DNA of 64,000 nt from Pelagibacteraceae bacterium GOM-A1 (lineage in GTDB: Bacteria; Pseudomonadota; Alphaproteobacteria; Pelagibacterales; Pelagibacteraceae), in the NCBI GenBank assembly GCA_001704065.1, contig LHBX01000008.1, positions 105,878-169,877 of the forward strand, given 5' to 3'. Position numbers and translations under genes: made by a program. Position 1 is the first letter of the stretch; each line of letters begins with the position of its first letter. Under the pieces are notes generated by a model, which ran no database searches, was not told where the DNA came from, and saw only the letters and a list, made by a program, of their open reading frames with translations. Positions 9,315-20,693 of the stretch are shown here, piece after piece.

Positions 9315-12300
9315 ATGAGTAAAGAATTAACAGATCTATTTAAATCTTCAGAAATTTCAGAGGCACAAAATTTTAATAGCATAAAAATAACTCTCGCAAG
9401 CCCAGAGAAAATTAAATCTTGGACCTATGGAGAAATTAAAAAACCTGAAACAATAAATTACAGAACTTTTAGACCAGAAAAAGATGGATTATTTTGTGCA
9501 AGGATATTTGGACCTATAAAAGATTACGAGTGTCTTTGTGGCAAGTATAAAAGAATGAAATTTAGAGGAATAATATGCGAAAAATGTGGTGTTGAGGTAA
9601 CAAAATCAAATGTAAGACGTGAAAGAATGGGTCATATTAATTTAGCTACACCTGTTGCTCATATATGGTTCTTAAAATCGTTACCGAGCAGAATATCTCT
9701 TGCCATAGATATGAAGCTTAAAGAGGTTGAGAGAGTACTTTATTTTGAAAATTTTATAGTTATTGAGCCAGGTTTAACAGGTCTTAAAAAAAACCAACTA
9801 TTAGGTGAAGAAGAATTAATTAAATACCAAGATGAATATGGCGAAGAATCGTTTACCGCAGGTATAGGAGCTGAAGCAATTTTAGAAATTTTAAGATCAA
9901 TAGATTTAGAGCAAGAAAAAGAGGCATTAATTAAATCAATTAAAGAGACTAAATCAAAAGTTTCAGAAGAAAGATCAATTAAAAGACTAAAGTTAATTGA
10001 GTCTTTTATCGATACCGGAAATAAACCAGAATGGATGATTTTAACTACAATACCAGTAATTCCTCCTGAGTTAAGACCATTAGTTCCATTAGATGGAGGT
10101 AGATTTGCTACTTCTGATTTAAATGATTTATATCGAAGAGTTATAAATAGAAATAACCGTTTAAAAAGATTAATGGATCTAAAGGCTCCAGACATAATTG
10201 TAAGAAATGAGAAAAGAATGCTTCAAGAGTCTGTAGATGCACTGTTTGACAATGGTAGAAGAGGAAGGGTTATTACAGGAACAGGTAAAAGGCCTCTTAA
10301 ATCTCTAGCAGAAATGTTGAAAGGTAAACAAGGTAGATTTAGACAAAATTTATTAGGTAAAAGAGTGGATTATTCTGGAAGATCAGTAATCGTTGTTGGA
10401 CCAGACTTAAAATTACATGAGTGTGGATTACCTAAGAAAATGGCTCTAGAATTGTTTAAGCCATTTTTATATGCAAGATTAAATAAACTTGGATTAGCGT
10501 CTACAATCAAGCAAGCTAAAAAACTTGTTGAGAGAGAAAGAAATGAAGTTTGGGATGCATTAGAATTAATTGTCAGAGAACATCCGGTTATATTAAATAG
10601 AGCACCAACACTTCATAGACTAGGAGTTCAAGCATTTGAACCAAAATTAATTGAGGGGAATGCAATAGAATTACATCCACTGACCTGCGCTGCATTCAAC
10701 GCAGATTTTGATGGCGATCAAATGGCAGTGCACGTTCCATTAAGTTTAGAAGCACAATTAGAAGCTAGAGTTTTAATGATGTCCACAAACAATATTCTTA
10801 GCCCATCAAATGGAAAACCCATAATTGTTCCTAGTCAGGATATGATTTTAGGAATTTATTATCTTTCTCAACCACCATATCAAACTGATAGAGTTGAAGG
10901 ATATTTTGTAAATAACTCAGAGATAGAGCATGCTCTAGAAATTGGTCAAATTAAAGTACATTCAAGAATTGTATCGAGATTTGCAACAGTTGATGAAAAA
11001 GGTAATACAAAATATGAAAAACATATTAGTACAGCTGGAAGATTTCTTTTAGCAAACTTAATTCCAAAAAATATAAATAATAAATTTTCTCTAATTGACA
11101 GATTATTGCCTAAGAAAATAGTATCTGAGGTTATTGATCATGTTTTCAGATTTTCTGGACAAAAAAGTACAGTAATTTTTTGTGATAAATTAAAAGATCT
11201 TGGTTTTAAACATGCATTTAAAGCTGGAATATCCTTTGGAAAAGACGATTTAGTAATTCCAGATAATAAACAACAATTAATTGATGAAACTAAAAAATTA
11301 ATTTCTGATTATGAAAATCAATATGCAGAAGGATTAATAACTAGAGGTGAAAAATACAATAAAGTTATTGATGCTTGGTCAAAATGTACTGATAAAGTTG
11401 CATCCGAAATGATGAAAAGAATTTCAGCTACAGAAATGACGGAGGAAGGGCTAAAAATTAATTCTGTATTTATGATGGCTGACAGCGGAGCGCGAGGTTC
11501 AGCGGCTCAAATGAAACAATTAGCTGGTATGAGAGGTTTAATTGCAAAACCATCTGGCGAAATTATAGAATCTCCAATTACATCAAACTTCAAAGAAGGT
11601 TTAACTGCATTAGAATATTTTAATTCAACTCACGGAGCAAGAAAAGGACTAGCTGATACTGCATTAAAAACAGCGAGCTCGGGATACTTAACTAGAAGAC
11701 TTTGTGATGTTGCTCAAGATTTAACAATTACTGCACCTAAATGCACAAAAAAATGTGGTTCCATAAAACTTACGGAAGTTTTAGAAGGTGGTAACATAAT
11801 GGTTAGTTTGTCAGAAAGAGCTCTCGGAAGAGTTGTTGCAAAAGATGTAAAAAATCCATTAACTGGGGAAGTATTAATCAAAAAAGATCAAATGATCGAC
11901 GAAGCAGGATGTGAAAAAATAGATTCTGCAGGTGTAAAAAGCTTAAATGTCTATTCAGTAATGACATGTGGAATGAAAGAAGGTGTTTGCGCCACATCAT
12001 ACGGAAGAGATCTATCAAGAGGAAAAATGGTTCACGTTGGAGAGGCAATTGGAATGATCTCAGCACAATCAATTGGTGAACCAGGAACTCAACTTACAAT
12101 GAGAACTTTCCACGTTGGAGGAACAGCTTCTGTAAAACAAGACTCTCAAATAGTATCAAACAACGATGGTACACTTAAGATTGTTAATACAAATTTATTA
12201 ATTGATTCAAAAAAGAATTTAATTGTAATGGGAAGAAATACTGAACTTTCTATCGAGGACGACAACGGACTTCAAGTAGCATCATATAAAGTGCCGTATG

Positions 12301-13481
12301 GATCAAAACTTTTCTTTGAGAATGGAGATAAAGTCAAAAAGGGTTCTAAAATATGTGAGTGGGATCCATACACAACACCAGTTATTGCTGAAAAAGATGG
12401 AATAGCAAACTATGTAGATTTAATTGATGGTGTATCTATTGCTGAAACAACCGATGATGCAACTGGGATTTCTACTAAAGCAGTTGTAGATTGGAAAACT
12501 CAATCTAAAAATACAGATTTAAAACCAAGAATTACTTTAAGAGATTCAAAAGGAAATGTTGTTAAAAAAGCTGATGATAATGAAGCAAGATACTACTTAG
12601 TTCCAGACTCTATATTATCCGTTAAAGATGGACAAAAAATTTCAGCTGGTGATGTAATAGCTAGACTTCCTAAAGAGACTACTAAGACTAAAGACATTAC
12701 AGGAGGTTTACCAAGAGTTGCTGAATTATTTGAAGCAAGAAAAGCAAAAGATAGTGCAATTATTGCAGAGAATGATGGTAAAGTAATATTTGGTAAAGAG
12801 GTAAGAGGTAAACAAAGAGTAACAATTGAGTCTGAAAATGGCGATACTTCAAGTTATTTAATTCCAAAAGGAAAACACATTAATTTTAATCAAGGAGAAA
12901 AAATTAAAAAAGGTGAGTATCTGTTAGATGGTCAACCCTTACCTCATGATATTCTAAGAATATTAGGTATAGAAGAATTAACTGAATACTTCGTAAACCA
13001 AGTTCAAGATGTTTATAGACTGCAAGGTGTAATTATAAACGATAAACACATCGAAGTTATCTTAAGACAAATGCTGAAAAAAGTTGAAGTTAAAACTCAA
13101 GGCGATAGCTCATTACTTCCTGGAGAAATTATTGATAGAATAAGATTTGAAAATATGAATGAGCAGCTAATTAAAGATGGTAAAAATCCAGCAGTAGGAG
13201 AAAGAGTTTTAATGGGAATAACTAAAGCTTCACTTCAAACAGAGTCATTTATTTCAGCTGCTTCTTTCCAAGAAACAACAAGAGTTTTAACAGACGCTGC
13301 GATTAAAGGTAAAGTAGACAAACTATCAGGATTAAAAGAAAATGTAATTGTTGGTCGATTAGTTCCCGCTGGAACTGGATCTGTTAAAAATTTGTGGAAC
13401 AAGAAAGCTCGTTTAGACGATGAAAAATTCATTGCTGAGAACGAGAAGATTGAGCAAGCAGAAAGCCCCGTAAATCAATAA
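9315..13481 (+). CDS. rpoC: DNA-directed RNA polymerase beta' subunit
   Basis: The 1388-residue catalytic subunit. The N-terminal zinc site is in [13 protein letters not shown] and CEKCG (about residues 74-91). The catalytic Mg-binding motif NADFDGD is at 462-468. The second zinc cluster, with CTKKCGS and later CATSYGRDL, is in the central part. The trigger-loop and bridge-helix region includes the [17 protein letters not shown] segment. Length is normal. It ends 156 nt before rpsL, the largest gap in the window, where a new promoter appears to start the ribosomal superoperon. Confidence 0.99.
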   Translation: MSKELTDLFKSSEISEAQNFNSIKITLASPEKIKSWTYGEIKKPETINYRTFRPEKDGLFCARIFGPIKDYECLCGKYKRMKFRGIICEKCGVEVTKSNVRRERMGHINLATPVAHIWFLKSLPSRISLAIDMKLKEVERVLYFENFIVIEPGLTGLKKNQLLGEEELIKYQDEYGEESFTAGIGAEAILEILRSIDLEQEKEALIKSIKETKSKVSEERSIKRLKLIESFIDTGNKPEWMILTTIPVIPPELRPLVPLDGGRFATSDLNDLYRRVINRNNRLKRLMDLKAPDIIVRNEKRMLQESVDALFDNGRRGRVITGTGKRPLKSLAEMLKGKQGRFRQNLLGKRVDYSGRSVIVVGPDLKLHECGLPKKMALELFKPFLYARLNKLGLASTIKQAKKLVERERNEVWDALELIVREHPVILNRAPTLHRLGVQAFEPKLIEGNAIELHPLTCAAFNADFDGDQMAVHVPLSLEAQLEARVLMMSTNNILSPSNGKPIIVPSQDMILGIYYLSQPPYQTDRVEGYFVNNSEIEHALEIGQIKVHSRIVSRFATVDEKGNTKYEKHISTAGRFLLANLIPKNINNKFSLIDRLLPKKIVSEVIDHVFRFSGQKSTVIFCDKLKDLGFKHAFKAGISFGKDDLVIPDNKQQLIDETKKLISDYENQYAEGLITRGEKYNKVIDAWSKCTDKVASEMMKRISATEMTEEGLKINSVFMMADSGARGSAAQMKQLAGMRGLIAKPSGEIIESPITSNFKEGLTALEYFNSTHGARKGLADTALKTASSGYLTRRLCDVAQDLTITAPKCTKKCGSIKLTEVLEGGNIMVSLSERALGRVVAKDVKNPLTGEVLIKKDQMIDEAGCEKIDSAGVKSLNVYSVMTCGMKEGVCATSYGRDLSRGKMVHVGEAIGMISAQSIGEPGTQLTMRTFHVGGTASVKQDSQIVSNNDGTLKIVNTNLLIDSKKNLIVMGRNTELSIEDDNGLQVASYKVPYGSKLFFENGDKVKKGSKICEWDPYTTPVIAEKDGIANYVDLIDGVSIAETTDDATGISTKAVVDWKTQSKNTDLKPRITLRDSKGNVVKKADDNEARYYLVPDSILSVKDGQKISAGDVIARLPKETTKTKDITGGLPRVAELFEARKAKDSAIIAENDGKVIFGKEVRGKQRVTIESENGDTSSYLIPKGKHINFNQGEKIKKGEYLLDGQPLPHDILRILGIEELTEYFVNQVQDVYRLQGVIINDKHIEVILRQMLKKVEVKTQGDSSLLPGEIIDRIRFENMNEQLIKDGKNPAVGERVLMGITKASLQTESFISAASFQETTRVLTDAAIKGKVDKLSGLKENVIVGRLVPAGTGSVKNLWNKKARLDDEKFIAENEKIEQAESPVNQ

Positions 13482-13510
13482 AAAATTACCATTTTTCCAT
13501 GTCTTTTAAT

Positions 13511-13538
13511 TTGACAAATGGAATTTCTATAGTATTTT
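13511..13538 (+). promoter_or_regulatory. Candidate promoter upstream of rpsL
   Basis: A perfect -35 hexamer TTGACA (13511-13516) is followed after 16 nt by TATTTT (13533-13538). TAGTAT at 13530-13535 is an alternative -10 with short spacing. It lies about 100 nt before the rpsL ATG, in the longest intergenic stretch of the window. This could be where the str-S10-spc unit is transcribed separately from rpoBC. Confidence 0.5.
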
Positions 13539-13540
13539 GT

Positions 13541-13608
13541 GCGTGTTTTTGGTTGGAATGTAGTGTCTTGTGCACTAAACGCTGCCACAAATAACCTGAC
13601 AGTTATTT
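13541..13608 (+). promoter_or_regulatory. Possible structured mRNA leader of rpsL
   Basis: Two nested or adjacent hairpins can be drawn. Bases 13561-13565 pair with 13573-13577, possibly enclosed by 13541-13544 with 13579-13582. A second stem pairs 13589-13595 with 13602-13608 around a 6-base loop. The remaining leader up to the ATG at 13638 is A+T-rich and unstructured. Ribosomal-protein leaders are common autoregulatory sites, and an rpsL leader motif has been reported in Rickettsiales. Whether this one is related cannot be decided by eye. Confidence 0.35.
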
Positions 13609-13637
13609 CATCTAAAATCAAACTTTATAAAAATTTT

Positions 13638-14009
13638 ATGCCAACAATTAACCAGTTGTTAAGAAAAGGACGAGAAAAACAAATTGCTAGGAATAAAGTT
13701 CCAGCATTACAAAAACAACCTTTAAAAAGAGGTGTTTGTGTAAAAGTTTATACTACTACTCCCAAGAAACCAAACTCAGCATTAAGAAAAGTTGCAAGAG
13801 TTAGATTATCAAATGGATTTGAAGTTACGGCATATATTCCTGGAGAAGGACATAATTTACAAGAACACTCAGTAGTATTAATAAGAGGTGGACGTGTCAA
13901 AGATTTACCTGGTGTGAGATATCACATACTTCGTGGTAATTTAGATACCCAAGGAGTTGCTAACAGAAAACAGAGACGTTCTTTATATGGAACGAAAAAA
14001 GGTAAATAA
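13638..14009 (+). CDS. rpsL: Small-subunit ribosomal protein S12
   Basis: A 123-residue decoding-centre protein. The open frame extends 99 nt upstream, but the family's conserved N terminus [11 protein letters not shown] begins at 13638, so that start is chosen and the upstream part is read as leader. The [13 protein letters not shown] loop keeps Lys43 and the [21 protein letters not shown] loop is intact, the streptomycin-sensitive state by analogy with E. coli. First gene of the str-type cluster, 2 nt before rpsG. Confidence 0.97.
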   Translation: MPTINQLLRKGREKQIARNKVPALQKQPLKRGVCVKVYTTTPKKPNSALRKVARVRLSNGFEVTAYIPGEGHNLQEHSVVLIRGGRVKDLPGVRYHILRGNLDTQGVANRKQRRSLYGTKKGK

Positions 14010-14011
14010 TT

Positions 14012-14482
14012 ATGTCTCGAAAAAGAAAAGCTCCTAAAAAAATTCCGATTGTAGATCCTAAATATAAATCAGTAATAATTCCAAAACTAATCAATTCTAT
14101 AATGTTAGATGGCAAAAAAACTATCGCAGAAAAAATTGTTTATGATGCAATTGATAAAATTAAATCAAAATCTAAAGATGAACCATTAACAGTATTTAAT
14201 GATGCCATAAATAATGTAAGGCCAACTGTTGAGGTTAGATCGAGACGTGTAGGTGGAGCCACTTACCAAGTTCCAGTAGAAGTTAAAGCTAAAAGATCAC
14301 AAGCGTTAGCATTAAGATGGATTATCGATGCATCGAGAAAAAGAAAAGATAAAAAAATGTCTGATAAATTATTCAACGAAATTTTTGATGCTTATCAAAA
14401 AAGAGGTTCAGCAATTAAAAAGAAAGAAGATACACATAAAATGGCAGAGTCAAATAAAGCTTTTGCACATTTTAGATGGTAA
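14012..14482 (+). CDS. rpsG: Small-subunit ribosomal protein S7
   Basis: A 156-residue primary 16S rRNA binder that nucleates the 30S head. The [19 protein letters not shown] signature and the C-terminal [15 protein letters not shown] end are typical, and the length is the standard 156. In E. coli S7 regulates the str operon at the rpsL-rpsG junction; here that junction is 2 nt, so such a site would have to lie within the flanking coding sequences. Confidence 0.98.
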   Translation: MSRKRKAPKKIPIVDPKYKSVIIPKLINSIMLDGKKTIAEKIVYDAIDKIKSKSKDEPLTVFNDAINNVRPTVEVRSRRVGGATYQVPVEVKAKRSQALALRWIIDASRKRKDKKMSDKLFNEIFDAYQKRGSAIKKKEDTHKMAESNKAFAHFRW

Positions 14483-14487
14483 ATAAT

Positions 14488-16563
14488 ATGGCAAAAACTC
14501 ATCCTCTAAATAAATATAGAAACATCGGTATCATGGCTCATATTGATGCTGGTAAAACAACAACTACAGAAAGAATTTTGTATTATACAGGCAAGAGCCA
14601 TAAAATTGGTGAAGTTCATGATGGTGCTGCAACAATGGATTGGATGGAACAAGAGCAGGAAAGAGGTATTACAATTACATCAGCTGCAACCACTTGTTTT
14701 TGGAGAGAACATAGAATTAATATTATTGATACTCCTGGCCACGTTGATTTTACAATTGAAGTTGAACGATCTTTAAAAGTTTTGGACGGTGCTGTTGCAG
14801 TATTTGATGGTGTCGCAGGTGTTGAACCTCAATCAGAAACAGTTTGGAGACAAGCTGATAAATATAAAGTTCCTAGAATTTGTTTTGTAAATAAACTTGA
14901 TAGAACTGGAGCAGATTTCTTTAGATGTGTTGATATGATCAAAGATAGGCTTGGAGCCAAACCTTTAGTAATGCAGATACCTATTGGAATAGAGGCATCA
15001 CTACAAGGTGTTGTTGATTTAGTTAAAATGAAAGCAATTGTTTGGAAAAACGAAGACCTTGGCGCTGAATGGGAAGAAAAAGATATTCCAGATGATCTCA
15101 AAGAGACATGTGATAAATACAGGCAAGAATTAGTTGAGACTGCTGTAGAGCAAGATGAAAAATTAATGGAAGCTTATTTAGGTGGTGAAGAAATTAAGCA
15201 AGAAGATTTAATTAAATGTGTAAGAAAAGGATGTTTAAACTTCGAATTCGTACCAGTTTTAACAGGTTCTGCTTTTAAAAATAAAGGTGTTCAACCATTA
15301 TTAGATGCTGTTGTAGATTACTTACCAAGTCCAGAGGACCTTGGATCTATTATGGGTACAAAACCTGGATCTGATGATGAAATTGAAATGAAGTTTGAGG
15401 ATAGTGCGCCTTTTTCAGCTTTAGCTTTTAAAGTAGCAACAGATCCATTCGTAGGAAGTCTTACATTTATCAGAATTTACTCAGGCACAGTTAAATCTGG
15501 AACTGGAGTTTATAATACTTCTTCAGATAAAGAAGAAAGAGTTGGAAGAATGCTTTTAATGCATGCTAATTCAAGAGAAGACATCAAAGAAGCAAGTGCA
15601 GGTGATATAGTTGCGCTAGCTGGATTAAAAAATACAATAACAGGTCATACATTGGCAAACAAGGATGCACCGGTGTTACTTGAGCCAATGGAATTTCCAG
15701 ATCCAGTTATAGAAATTGCAGTTGAACCAAAATCGAAAGCAGATCAAGAAAAAATGGGTGAAGCATTAGGAAGATTAGCTAAAGAAGATCCATCTTTCAG
15801 AGTTTCATCAGACGAAGAGTCAGGTCAAACAATAATTAAAGGAATGGGTGAATTACATTTAGATATTATTGTTGATAGAATGAAAAGAGAATTCAAAGTT
15901 GAGGCAAATGTAGGAGCACCTCAAGTTGCATATAGAGAAACAATATTAAATGCTGCTGAGTTCGATTATACACATAAAAAACAGAGTGGTGGAGCTGGAC
16001 AGTTTGCTAGAGTAAAATTATCTGTTGAACCGCTAGAACCTGGTAAAGGCAGAGAAGTTGAAAGCAAAATAAAAGGTGGAGCAATACCAAAAGAATTTAT
16101 ACCAGGTGTTGAAAAGGGTGTAGAGACAATAGCCGACGGTGGTATCCTAGCCGGTTTTCCTCTGATTGACTATAAAGTTACAATCTTAGATGGTTTACAC
16201 CATGATGTTGACTCAAGTGTATTAGCTTTTGAACTTGCTTCAAGACAATGTTTTAAAGAGGCATGTGCTCGAGGAACTCTAAAACTTTTAGAACCAGTAA
16301 TGAGAGTAGAAGTTGTCACTCCTGAAGATTATATGGGAGATGTAATAGGTGATTTGAATAGTAGAAGAGGTCAAATAAGTACACAAGAGCAAAGAGGAAA
16401 TGCAACAGTAATAACCGCAATGGTGCCATTAGCAAATATGTTTGGTTATATAAATAGCTTAAGATCTATGTCACAAGGTAGAGCTCAATACTCAATGTTT
16501 TTTGATCATTACGACAAAGTTCCGCAAAATGTGCAAGATGAGGTAACTAAGAAAACAGGTTAA
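14488..16563 (+). CDS. fusA: Elongation factor G
   Basis: The 691-residue translocation GTPase. The start at 14488 ([15 protein letters not shown]) is preferred over an upstream in-frame start at 14476 that would overlap rpsG, because it fits the family N terminus. The P loop [10 protein letters not shown], switch region [18 protein letters not shown] and NKLD motifs are all present. Domains II to V follow, including the [14 protein letters not shown] segment of domain IV. It is followed after 2 nt by rpsJ with no tuf between, unlike E. coli where tufA follows fusA. Confidence 0.98.
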   Translation: MAKTHPLNKYRNIGIMAHIDAGKTTTTERILYYTGKSHKIGEVHDGAATMDWMEQEQERGITITSAATTCFWREHRINIIDTPGHVDFTIEVERSLKVLDGAVAVFDGVAGVEPQSETVWRQADKYKVPRICFVNKLDRTGADFFRCVDMIKDRLGAKPLVMQIPIGIEASLQGVVDLVKMKAIVWKNEDLGAEWEEKDIPDDLKETCDKYRQELVETAVEQDEKLMEAYLGGEEIKQEDLIKCVRKGCLNFEFVPVLTGSAFKNKGVQPLLDAVVDYLPSPEDLGSIMGTKPGSDDEIEMKFEDSAPFSALAFKVATDPFVGSLTFIRIYSGTVKSGTGVYNTSSDKEERVGRMLLMHANSREDIKEASAGDIVALAGLKNTITGHTLANKDAPVLLEPMEFPDPVIEIAVEPKSKADQEKMGEALGRLAKEDPSFRVSSDEESGQTIIKGMGELHLDIIVDRMKREFKVEANVGAPQVAYRETILNAAEFDYTHKKQSGGAGQFARVKLSVEPLEPGKGREVESKIKGGAIPKEFIPGVEKGVETIADGGILAGFPLIDYKVTILDGLHHDVDSSVLAFELASRQCFKEACARGTLKLLEPVMRVEVVTPEDYMGDVIGDLNSRRGQISTQEQRGNATVITAMVPLANMFGYINSLRSMSQGRAQYSMFFDHYDKVPQNVQDEVTKKTG

Positions 16564-16565
16564 TT

Positions 16566-16874
16566 ATGGATAAACAAAACATTAGAATAAAATTAAGAGC
16601 GTACGACAACAAGGTTTTGGATCAGTCCACTGAAGAGATTGTAAATACCGTTAAAAGAACAGGTGCTAATATTAAAGGACCAATTCCCTTACCTACAAAA
16701 ATAGAGAGATATACTGTTTTAAGATCACCACATATTGATAAAAAAAGTAGAGAACAATTCGAAACAAGAACTCATAAAAGATTAATTGATATTATAGAAC
16801 CTACACCAGCAACAGTTGAAGCACTAATGAAACTTGATTTAGCATCAGGAGTAGACGTGGAGATTAAAATATAA
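16566..16874 (+). CDS. rpsJ: Small-subunit ribosomal protein S10 (NusE)
   Basis: A 102-residue 30S head protein that also acts as NusE in antitermination and binds the NusG KOW domain. The [22 protein letters not shown] start and [19 protein letters not shown] segment are diagnostic. It opens the S10 block, directly joined to fusA (2 nt) with a one-base overlap into rplC, so there is no space for the S10 leader known from E. coli. Confidence 0.98.
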   Translation: MDKQNIRIKLRAYDNKVLDQSTEEIVNTVKRTGANIKGPIPLPTKIERYTVLRSPHIDKKSREQFETRTHKRLIDIIEPTPATVEALMKLDLASGVDVEIKI

Positions 16875-17584
16875 TGGATAATTTAGCTTTAATTGGAAAA
16901 AAAATAGGAATGTCTAGAGAGTTTTTTAAAACTGGCCAATCAGTTCCAGTTACTGTGTTAAAAATGGAGACTGGAAGAGTAATAAACGTTATTAACAAAG
17001 AAAATAGAGGCTATAGTGCAGTTCAAATAGGATTTGGAAAAATAAAAAACTCAAAATTAACCAAAGCTATGAAAGGATATTTTGCCAAAAAAAATACTGA
17101 GCCAAAAAAAACACTTAAGGAGTTTAGGTTAGAAAGCACTGAAAATTTCAAAGAGGGGAATGAAATTGGGTTAGAAATATTTGAAAATGTTAAATTTGTT
17201 GATGTTAAATCTAAGACAATTGGTAAAGGATTTGCAGGTGCAATGAAAAGACATAATTTTGGTGGATTAAGAGCTACTCATGGTGTTTCAATTTCTCACA
17301 GATCACACGGTTCAACAGGACAAAGGCAGGATCCAGGTAAAGTTTTTAAAGGAAAAAAAATGTCTGGTCATATGGGAGATAAAATTAGAACTATACAAAA
17401 TATTGAAGTTATTAAAACTGACAAAGAAAATAATTTGTTATATTTAAAAGGTTCTATCCCTGGATCAAAAAATACAGAAGTTTTAATTAGAAAATCAGTC
17501 AAAGATATTAACCGAATGTCAATTGGAGAAAAAATTGAGCAAATTGAAAAACAAAAAAAATCAGCTGATAAAAAGAAAAAATAA
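16874..17584 (+). CDS. rplC: Large-subunit ribosomal protein L3
   Basis: A 236-residue protein that reaches the peptidyl-transferase centre by a long loop and starts 50S assembly. The IGKKIGMSREF N terminus and the HGVSISHRSHGSTGQRQDPGKVFKGKKM region are characteristic. A lysine-rich tail (about the last 25 residues) lengthens it relative to the E. coli protein (209 residues). It abuts rplD with no spacing. Confidence 0.97.
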   Translation: MDNLALIGKKIGMSREFFKTGQSVPVTVLKMETGRVINVINKENRGYSAVQIGFGKIKNSKLTKAMKGYFAKKNTEPKKTLKEFRLESTENFKEGNEIGLEIFENVKFVDVKSKTIGKGFAGAMKRHNFGGLRATHGVSISHRSHGSTGQRQDPGKVFKGKKMSGHMGDKIRTIQNIEVIKTDKENNLLYLKGSIPGSKNTEVLIRKSVKDINRMSIGEKIEQIEKQKKSADKKKK

Positions 17585-18208
17585 ATGAAAATAGATAAAT
17601 TAAGTATTGATGGAAAAAAACAGAGCATAGAAGTGTTAGATAAAATATTTAGTGCCAAAGTTAATAATCAATTAGTGAGTGGCGTTATCTATAAATTAAA
17701 TGCAAATTTTAAAGGTAGAAAAGCAAAAACAAAGCAAAGAAATGAAATAGCTGGTTCAACGTCAAAAATTTACTCACAAAAAGGTACTGGTAATGCAAGA
17801 CATTCTAGTAAAAAAGCTCCTATATTTGTAGGCGGAGGAATAGCTCATGGACCAAAAGGTCAAGATAATTACAAAACTAGAAAGTTGAATAAGAGTGAAA
17901 AAAAAATGAGTATAGCCTCACTTATTACTGAAAAAAATAAATCTAATAACGTAATTATTTTTGATGACTTTGGAAAAAAAATTGAAAAAACAAAAGAGAT
18001 GTTTGAACTTTTAAAGAAGTTTGACGCAAATAATTCATTATTAATTGTAGATGCAAAATCAAAAGATAATATCTTAAGATCAACTAAAAATATTCCTAAT
18101 GTCAAATTGACAGATGCAAATCATTTTAGTGCATTTGATTTAGTTAAATATAAAAAAATTATTTTTACTGAGACCTCAGTGAAAGAATTGGAAAAAAGGT
18201 ATCAATAA
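17585..18208 (+). CDS. rplD: Large-subunit ribosomal protein L4
   Basis: A 207-residue protein that lines the exit tunnel. The conserved tunnel loop appears as KTKQRNEIAGSTSKIYSQKG and GTGNARHSSKKAPIFVGGG. In E. coli L4 represses the S10 operon by attenuation, but no corresponding leader is seen here. The sequence outside the loop is diverged and lysine-rich, as in neighbours. One-base overlap with rplW. Confidence 0.96.
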   Translation: MKIDKLSIDGKKQSIEVLDKIFSAKVNNQLVSGVIYKLNANFKGRKAKTKQRNEIAGSTSKIYSQKGTGNARHSSKKAPIFVGGGIAHGPKGQDNYKTRKLNKSEKKMSIASLITEKNKSNNVIIFDDFGKKIEKTKEMFELLKKFDANNSLLIVDAKSKDNILRSTKNIPNVKLTDANHFSAFDLVKYKKIIFTETSVKELEKRYQ

Positions 18209-18501
18209 TGGATAAATTAAGCTTATACGATAAAATATTGTTTCCTGTTGTAACTGAAAAATCAACCAATTTATCAGAACAAAATAAAATTGTTTTCAAG
18301 GTACCTCAGAGTGCTAATAAAAAAACTCTAAAAGGTTCAATTGAAAAAATTTTTAAAGTTAACGTAACAAAAATTAATATTATTAATAAAAAAACACTAA
18401 TTAAATCTACAAGAGGAAAAAAAGTTAAAAAAAAGGGTTTTAAAAAAGCAATTATTACCCTTAAAAAAGGTCAAAATATTGACTTAACAACAGGTATTTA
18501 A
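18208..18501 (+). CDS. rplW: Large-subunit ribosomal protein L23
   Basis: A 97-residue protein at the polypeptide exit, docking site for trigger factor and SRP. The start LYDKILFPVVTEKSTNL and the basic loop around STRGKKVKKKG identify the family, and the length is typical. Three nt separate it from rplB. Confidence 0.96.
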   Translation: MDKLSLYDKILFPVVTEKSTNLSEQNKIVFKVPQSANKKTLKGSIEKIFKVNVTKINIINKKTLIKSTRGKKVKKKGFKKAIITLKKGQNIDLTTGI

Positions 18502-18504
18502 GTT

Positions 18505-19338
18505 ATGGCTTTAAAAACATTTAAACCTTACACAAAATCTACTAGAGGCACCATATTAACTAGTAGAGAAGGGCTTTGGAAAGGCAAGCCTTACAAACCA
18601 TTAACAAGTGCGAATTATTCTTCAAAAGGAAGAAATAATTATGGTCGAATAACTTCAAGAAATCATGGTGGAGGACATAAACATAAGTATAGAAAAATAG
18701 ATTTTTATAGGAAAAAGAACGATATGAAAGCAATTGTGGAAAGAATTGAGTATGACCCAAACAGGTCATGTCACATAATGTTGGTTAAATTTGAGGATAA
18801 TCAAAAATTCTACTATCTTGCTCCCCAAAAAATTAAAGTTGGTGATCATATTCAAAATGGTTCTTCCTCAGAAATTAAAATAGGAAATTGTTTACCATTA
18901 CAGGATATTCCAGTGGGTATTGATATACATAATGTTGAAATACAGCCAGGTGCTGGAGGAAAAATAGCAAGAGCAGCCGGTTCCTCTGTTACGATCTCGG
19001 GCATTGATGGAAATTACTCAATTATAAAAATGACCTCAGGTGAAGTCAGAAAAATAGATTCAAGAGCGTTGGCTACAATTGGAGTATTATCTAATCCAGA
19101 TCAAAAAAACATTAAAATTGGTAAAGCTGGTCGATCAAGATGGTTGGGAAGAAGACCACATACTAGAGGGGTTGTTAAAAATCCAGTAGATCACCCTCAT
19201 GGTGGTGGTGAAGGAAAATCTGCCGGTGGTAGACATCCTGTTTCTCCTACTGGACAATCAGCAAAAGGATTAAAAACAAGAGACAATAAACGAACTGATA
19301 AATTCATTATTAGAAGAAGAAAGAAGAAGAGAGCATAA
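18505..19338 (+). CDS. rplB: Large-subunit ribosomal protein L2
   Basis: A 277-residue protein needed for subunit joining and peptidyl-transferase function. The C-terminal PVDHPHGGGEGKSAGG segment holds the conserved histidine equivalent to E. coli His229. The N-terminal NYGRITSRNHGGGHKHKYR segment binds rRNA. Length and domain order are normal. Confidence 0.98.
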   Translation: MALKTFKPYTKSTRGTILTSREGLWKGKPYKPLTSANYSSKGRNNYGRITSRNHGGGHKHKYRKIDFYRKKNDMKAIVERIEYDPNRSCHIMLVKFEDNQKFYYLAPQKIKVGDHIQNGSSSEIKIGNCLPLQDIPVGIDIHNVEIQPGAGGKIARAAGSSVTISGIDGNYSIIKMTSGEVRKIDSRALATIGVLSNPDQKNIKIGKAGRSRWLGRRPHTRGVVKNPVDHPHGGGEGKSAGGRHPVSPTGQSAKGLKTRDNKRTDKFIIRRRKKKRA

Positions 19339-19341
19339 AAT

Positions 19342-19650
19342 ATGGCGAGATCTGTTTGGAAAGGACCTTTTGTTGAAGAAAGTTTAATCAAGAAAGTTGA
19401 AAAGATTAAAAACGATCCTAATAAAAAACCAATTAAGACTTGGTCTAGAAAGTCAACAATAATACCTGACTTTGTAGGGTTTAGTTTTTTAATTTATAAC
19501 GGTAAAAAATTTATACCAATAACGGTATCTGAAGACATGGTAGGACACAAATTCGGAGAATTTGCTCCAACAAGACAGTTTTTTGGTCATACACCAGCTG
19601 ATAAAAAAGCAAAAGTTGAGGGTGGAGCTAAGGGAGCTGAAAAGAAATAA
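19342..19650 (+). CDS. rpsS: Small-subunit ribosomal protein S19
   Basis: A 102-residue 30S head protein. The [17 protein letters not shown] start and the [16 protein letters not shown] signature are diagnostic. The final 12 residues ([12 protein letters not shown]) form a small Lys/Gly/Ala-rich tail beyond the E. coli end. Gaps to rplB and rplV are 3 and 2 nt. Confidence 0.97.
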   Translation: MARSVWKGPFVEESLIKKVEKIKNDPNKKPIKTWSRKSTIIPDFVGFSFLIYNGKKFIPITVSEDMVGHKFGEFAPTRQFFGHTPADKKAKVEGGAKGAEKK

Positions 19651-19652
19651 AT

Positions 19653-20048
19653 ATGAGTAATAATAAAGATATAGATTTAAAACAAGTTAGATCAATAAAT
19701 AAGAATGTAAGATCTAGTGTAAGAAAATTAAAACCTATACTTAAATCAATAGTTGGTAAAAAAGTAGAAATTGCGATTAGAGATTTGTCTTTCTCCGAAA
19801 AGAGAATATCTAAAGATGTTAAGAAAACAATCTCATCCGCTATTGCTAATGCAGAAAATAATTTTCAATACGATATTGACAACTTAGTAGTCAAAGAAGC
19901 TTACTGTGGAAAACAGGTAATAATGAAAAGATTTAGAGCTAGGGCTAAAGGTAGAGCTGCAGAAATTATGAAACCATACTCAAACGTAACAATAGTTTTG
20001 AGTGAACAAATGAAACAAAAAGAGAAGGAACATGGGACAAAAGGTTAA
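19653..20048 (+). CDS. rplV: Large-subunit ribosomal protein L22
   Basis: A 131-residue tunnel protein. The C-terminal beta-hairpin segment [21 protein letters not shown] carries the tunnel-wall residues where macrolide-resistance changes arise in other bacteria. The gene shares its last 17 nt with the start of rpsC, an overlap that forces tight translational coupling. Confidence 0.96.
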   Translation: MSNNKDIDLKQVRSINKNVRSSVRKLKPILKSIVGKKVEIAIRDLSFSEKRISKDVKKTISSAIANAENNFQYDIDNLVVKEAYCGKQVIMKRFRARAKGRAAEIMKPYSNVTIVLSEQMKQKEKEHGTKG

Positions 20049-20691
20049 TCCAGTTGGCTTAAGATTAGGTATCAATAGAGGGTGGGATTCCGTTTGGTAT
20101 GCAAAGAAAAAAGATTTTGGAAATTATTTAATTGAAGATTTTAAAATTAGAGAATTTATTAAAAAAAATGTTATTAATTCAGGAGTTTCAAAAGTAATGA
20201 TTGAGAGATCAGCAAAAAAATGTTTTGTAACAATTTATACTTCTAGACCTGGATTTGTAATTGGAAAAAAGGGAAGCGATATAGAAAAAATTAAAGGTAA
20301 ATTGTCAAGATTGAGCGCAAATGAAATAGTGCTAAATATTAAAGAAGTTAAAAAACCTGAGACAAATTCATTTTTAGTAGCTGAAAATATTGCTCAACAA
20401 TTAGTTAAGAGAGTTTCATATAGAAGAGCTATGAAAAGAGCTATGCAATCTGCATTAAGATTAGGAGCAAAAGGAATTAAAGTATCTTGCAGTGGAAGAC
20501 TTGGTGGAAACGAAATTGCAAGAACAGAATGGTTAAGGGATGGCAGCATACCGTCACATACTTTAAGAGCAGATATCGACTACGCCGAAGCAGAAGCTCT
20601 TACCACTTATGGGATAATTGGAATAAAGGTTTGGATATATAAAGGAGAAATTTTTACAAAAGAATTTAGCCAAGAAAGAAATAAGGTATAA
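20032..20691 (+). CDS. rpsC: Small-subunit ribosomal protein S3
   Basis: A 219-residue mRNA-entry-channel protein with helicase role. The [16 protein letters not shown] start, the KH-domain motif [15 protein letters not shown] and the C-terminal [14 protein letters not shown] domain are all present. The start lies inside rplV (17-nt overlap), supported by the strictly conserved N terminus. Confidence 0.98.
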   Translation: MGQKVNPVGLRLGINRGWDSVWYAKKKDFGNYLIEDFKIREFIKKNVINSGVSKVMIERSAKKCFVTIYTSRPGFVIGKKGSDIEKIKGKLSRLSANEIVLNIKEVKKPETNSFLVAENIAQQLVKRVSYRRAMKRAMQSALRLGAKGIKVSCSGRLGGNEIARTEWLRDGSIPSHTLRADIDYAEAEALTTYGIIGIKVWIYKGEIFTKEFSQERNKV

Positions 20692-20693
20692 AA

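Noticed and set aside
9740..10195. A 151-residue minus-strand open frame inside rpoC
   Set aside because: It lies wholly within a conserved region of rpoC and has no recognisable features or start context.
13495..13523. A hairpin after rpoC (TTCCAT 13495-13500 with ATGGAA 13518-13523) as a terminator
   Set aside because: The 6-bp stem encloses a 17-base loop, has no following T run and spans the -35 box of the rpsL promoter, so chance pairing is more likely.
13539..13637. Start of rpsL at 13539, giving a 156-residue protein
   Set aside because: The extra 33 residues have no S12 counterpart, contain Cys/Trp-rich non-ribosomal sequence and overlap the leader hairpins; the conserved N terminus starts at 13638.
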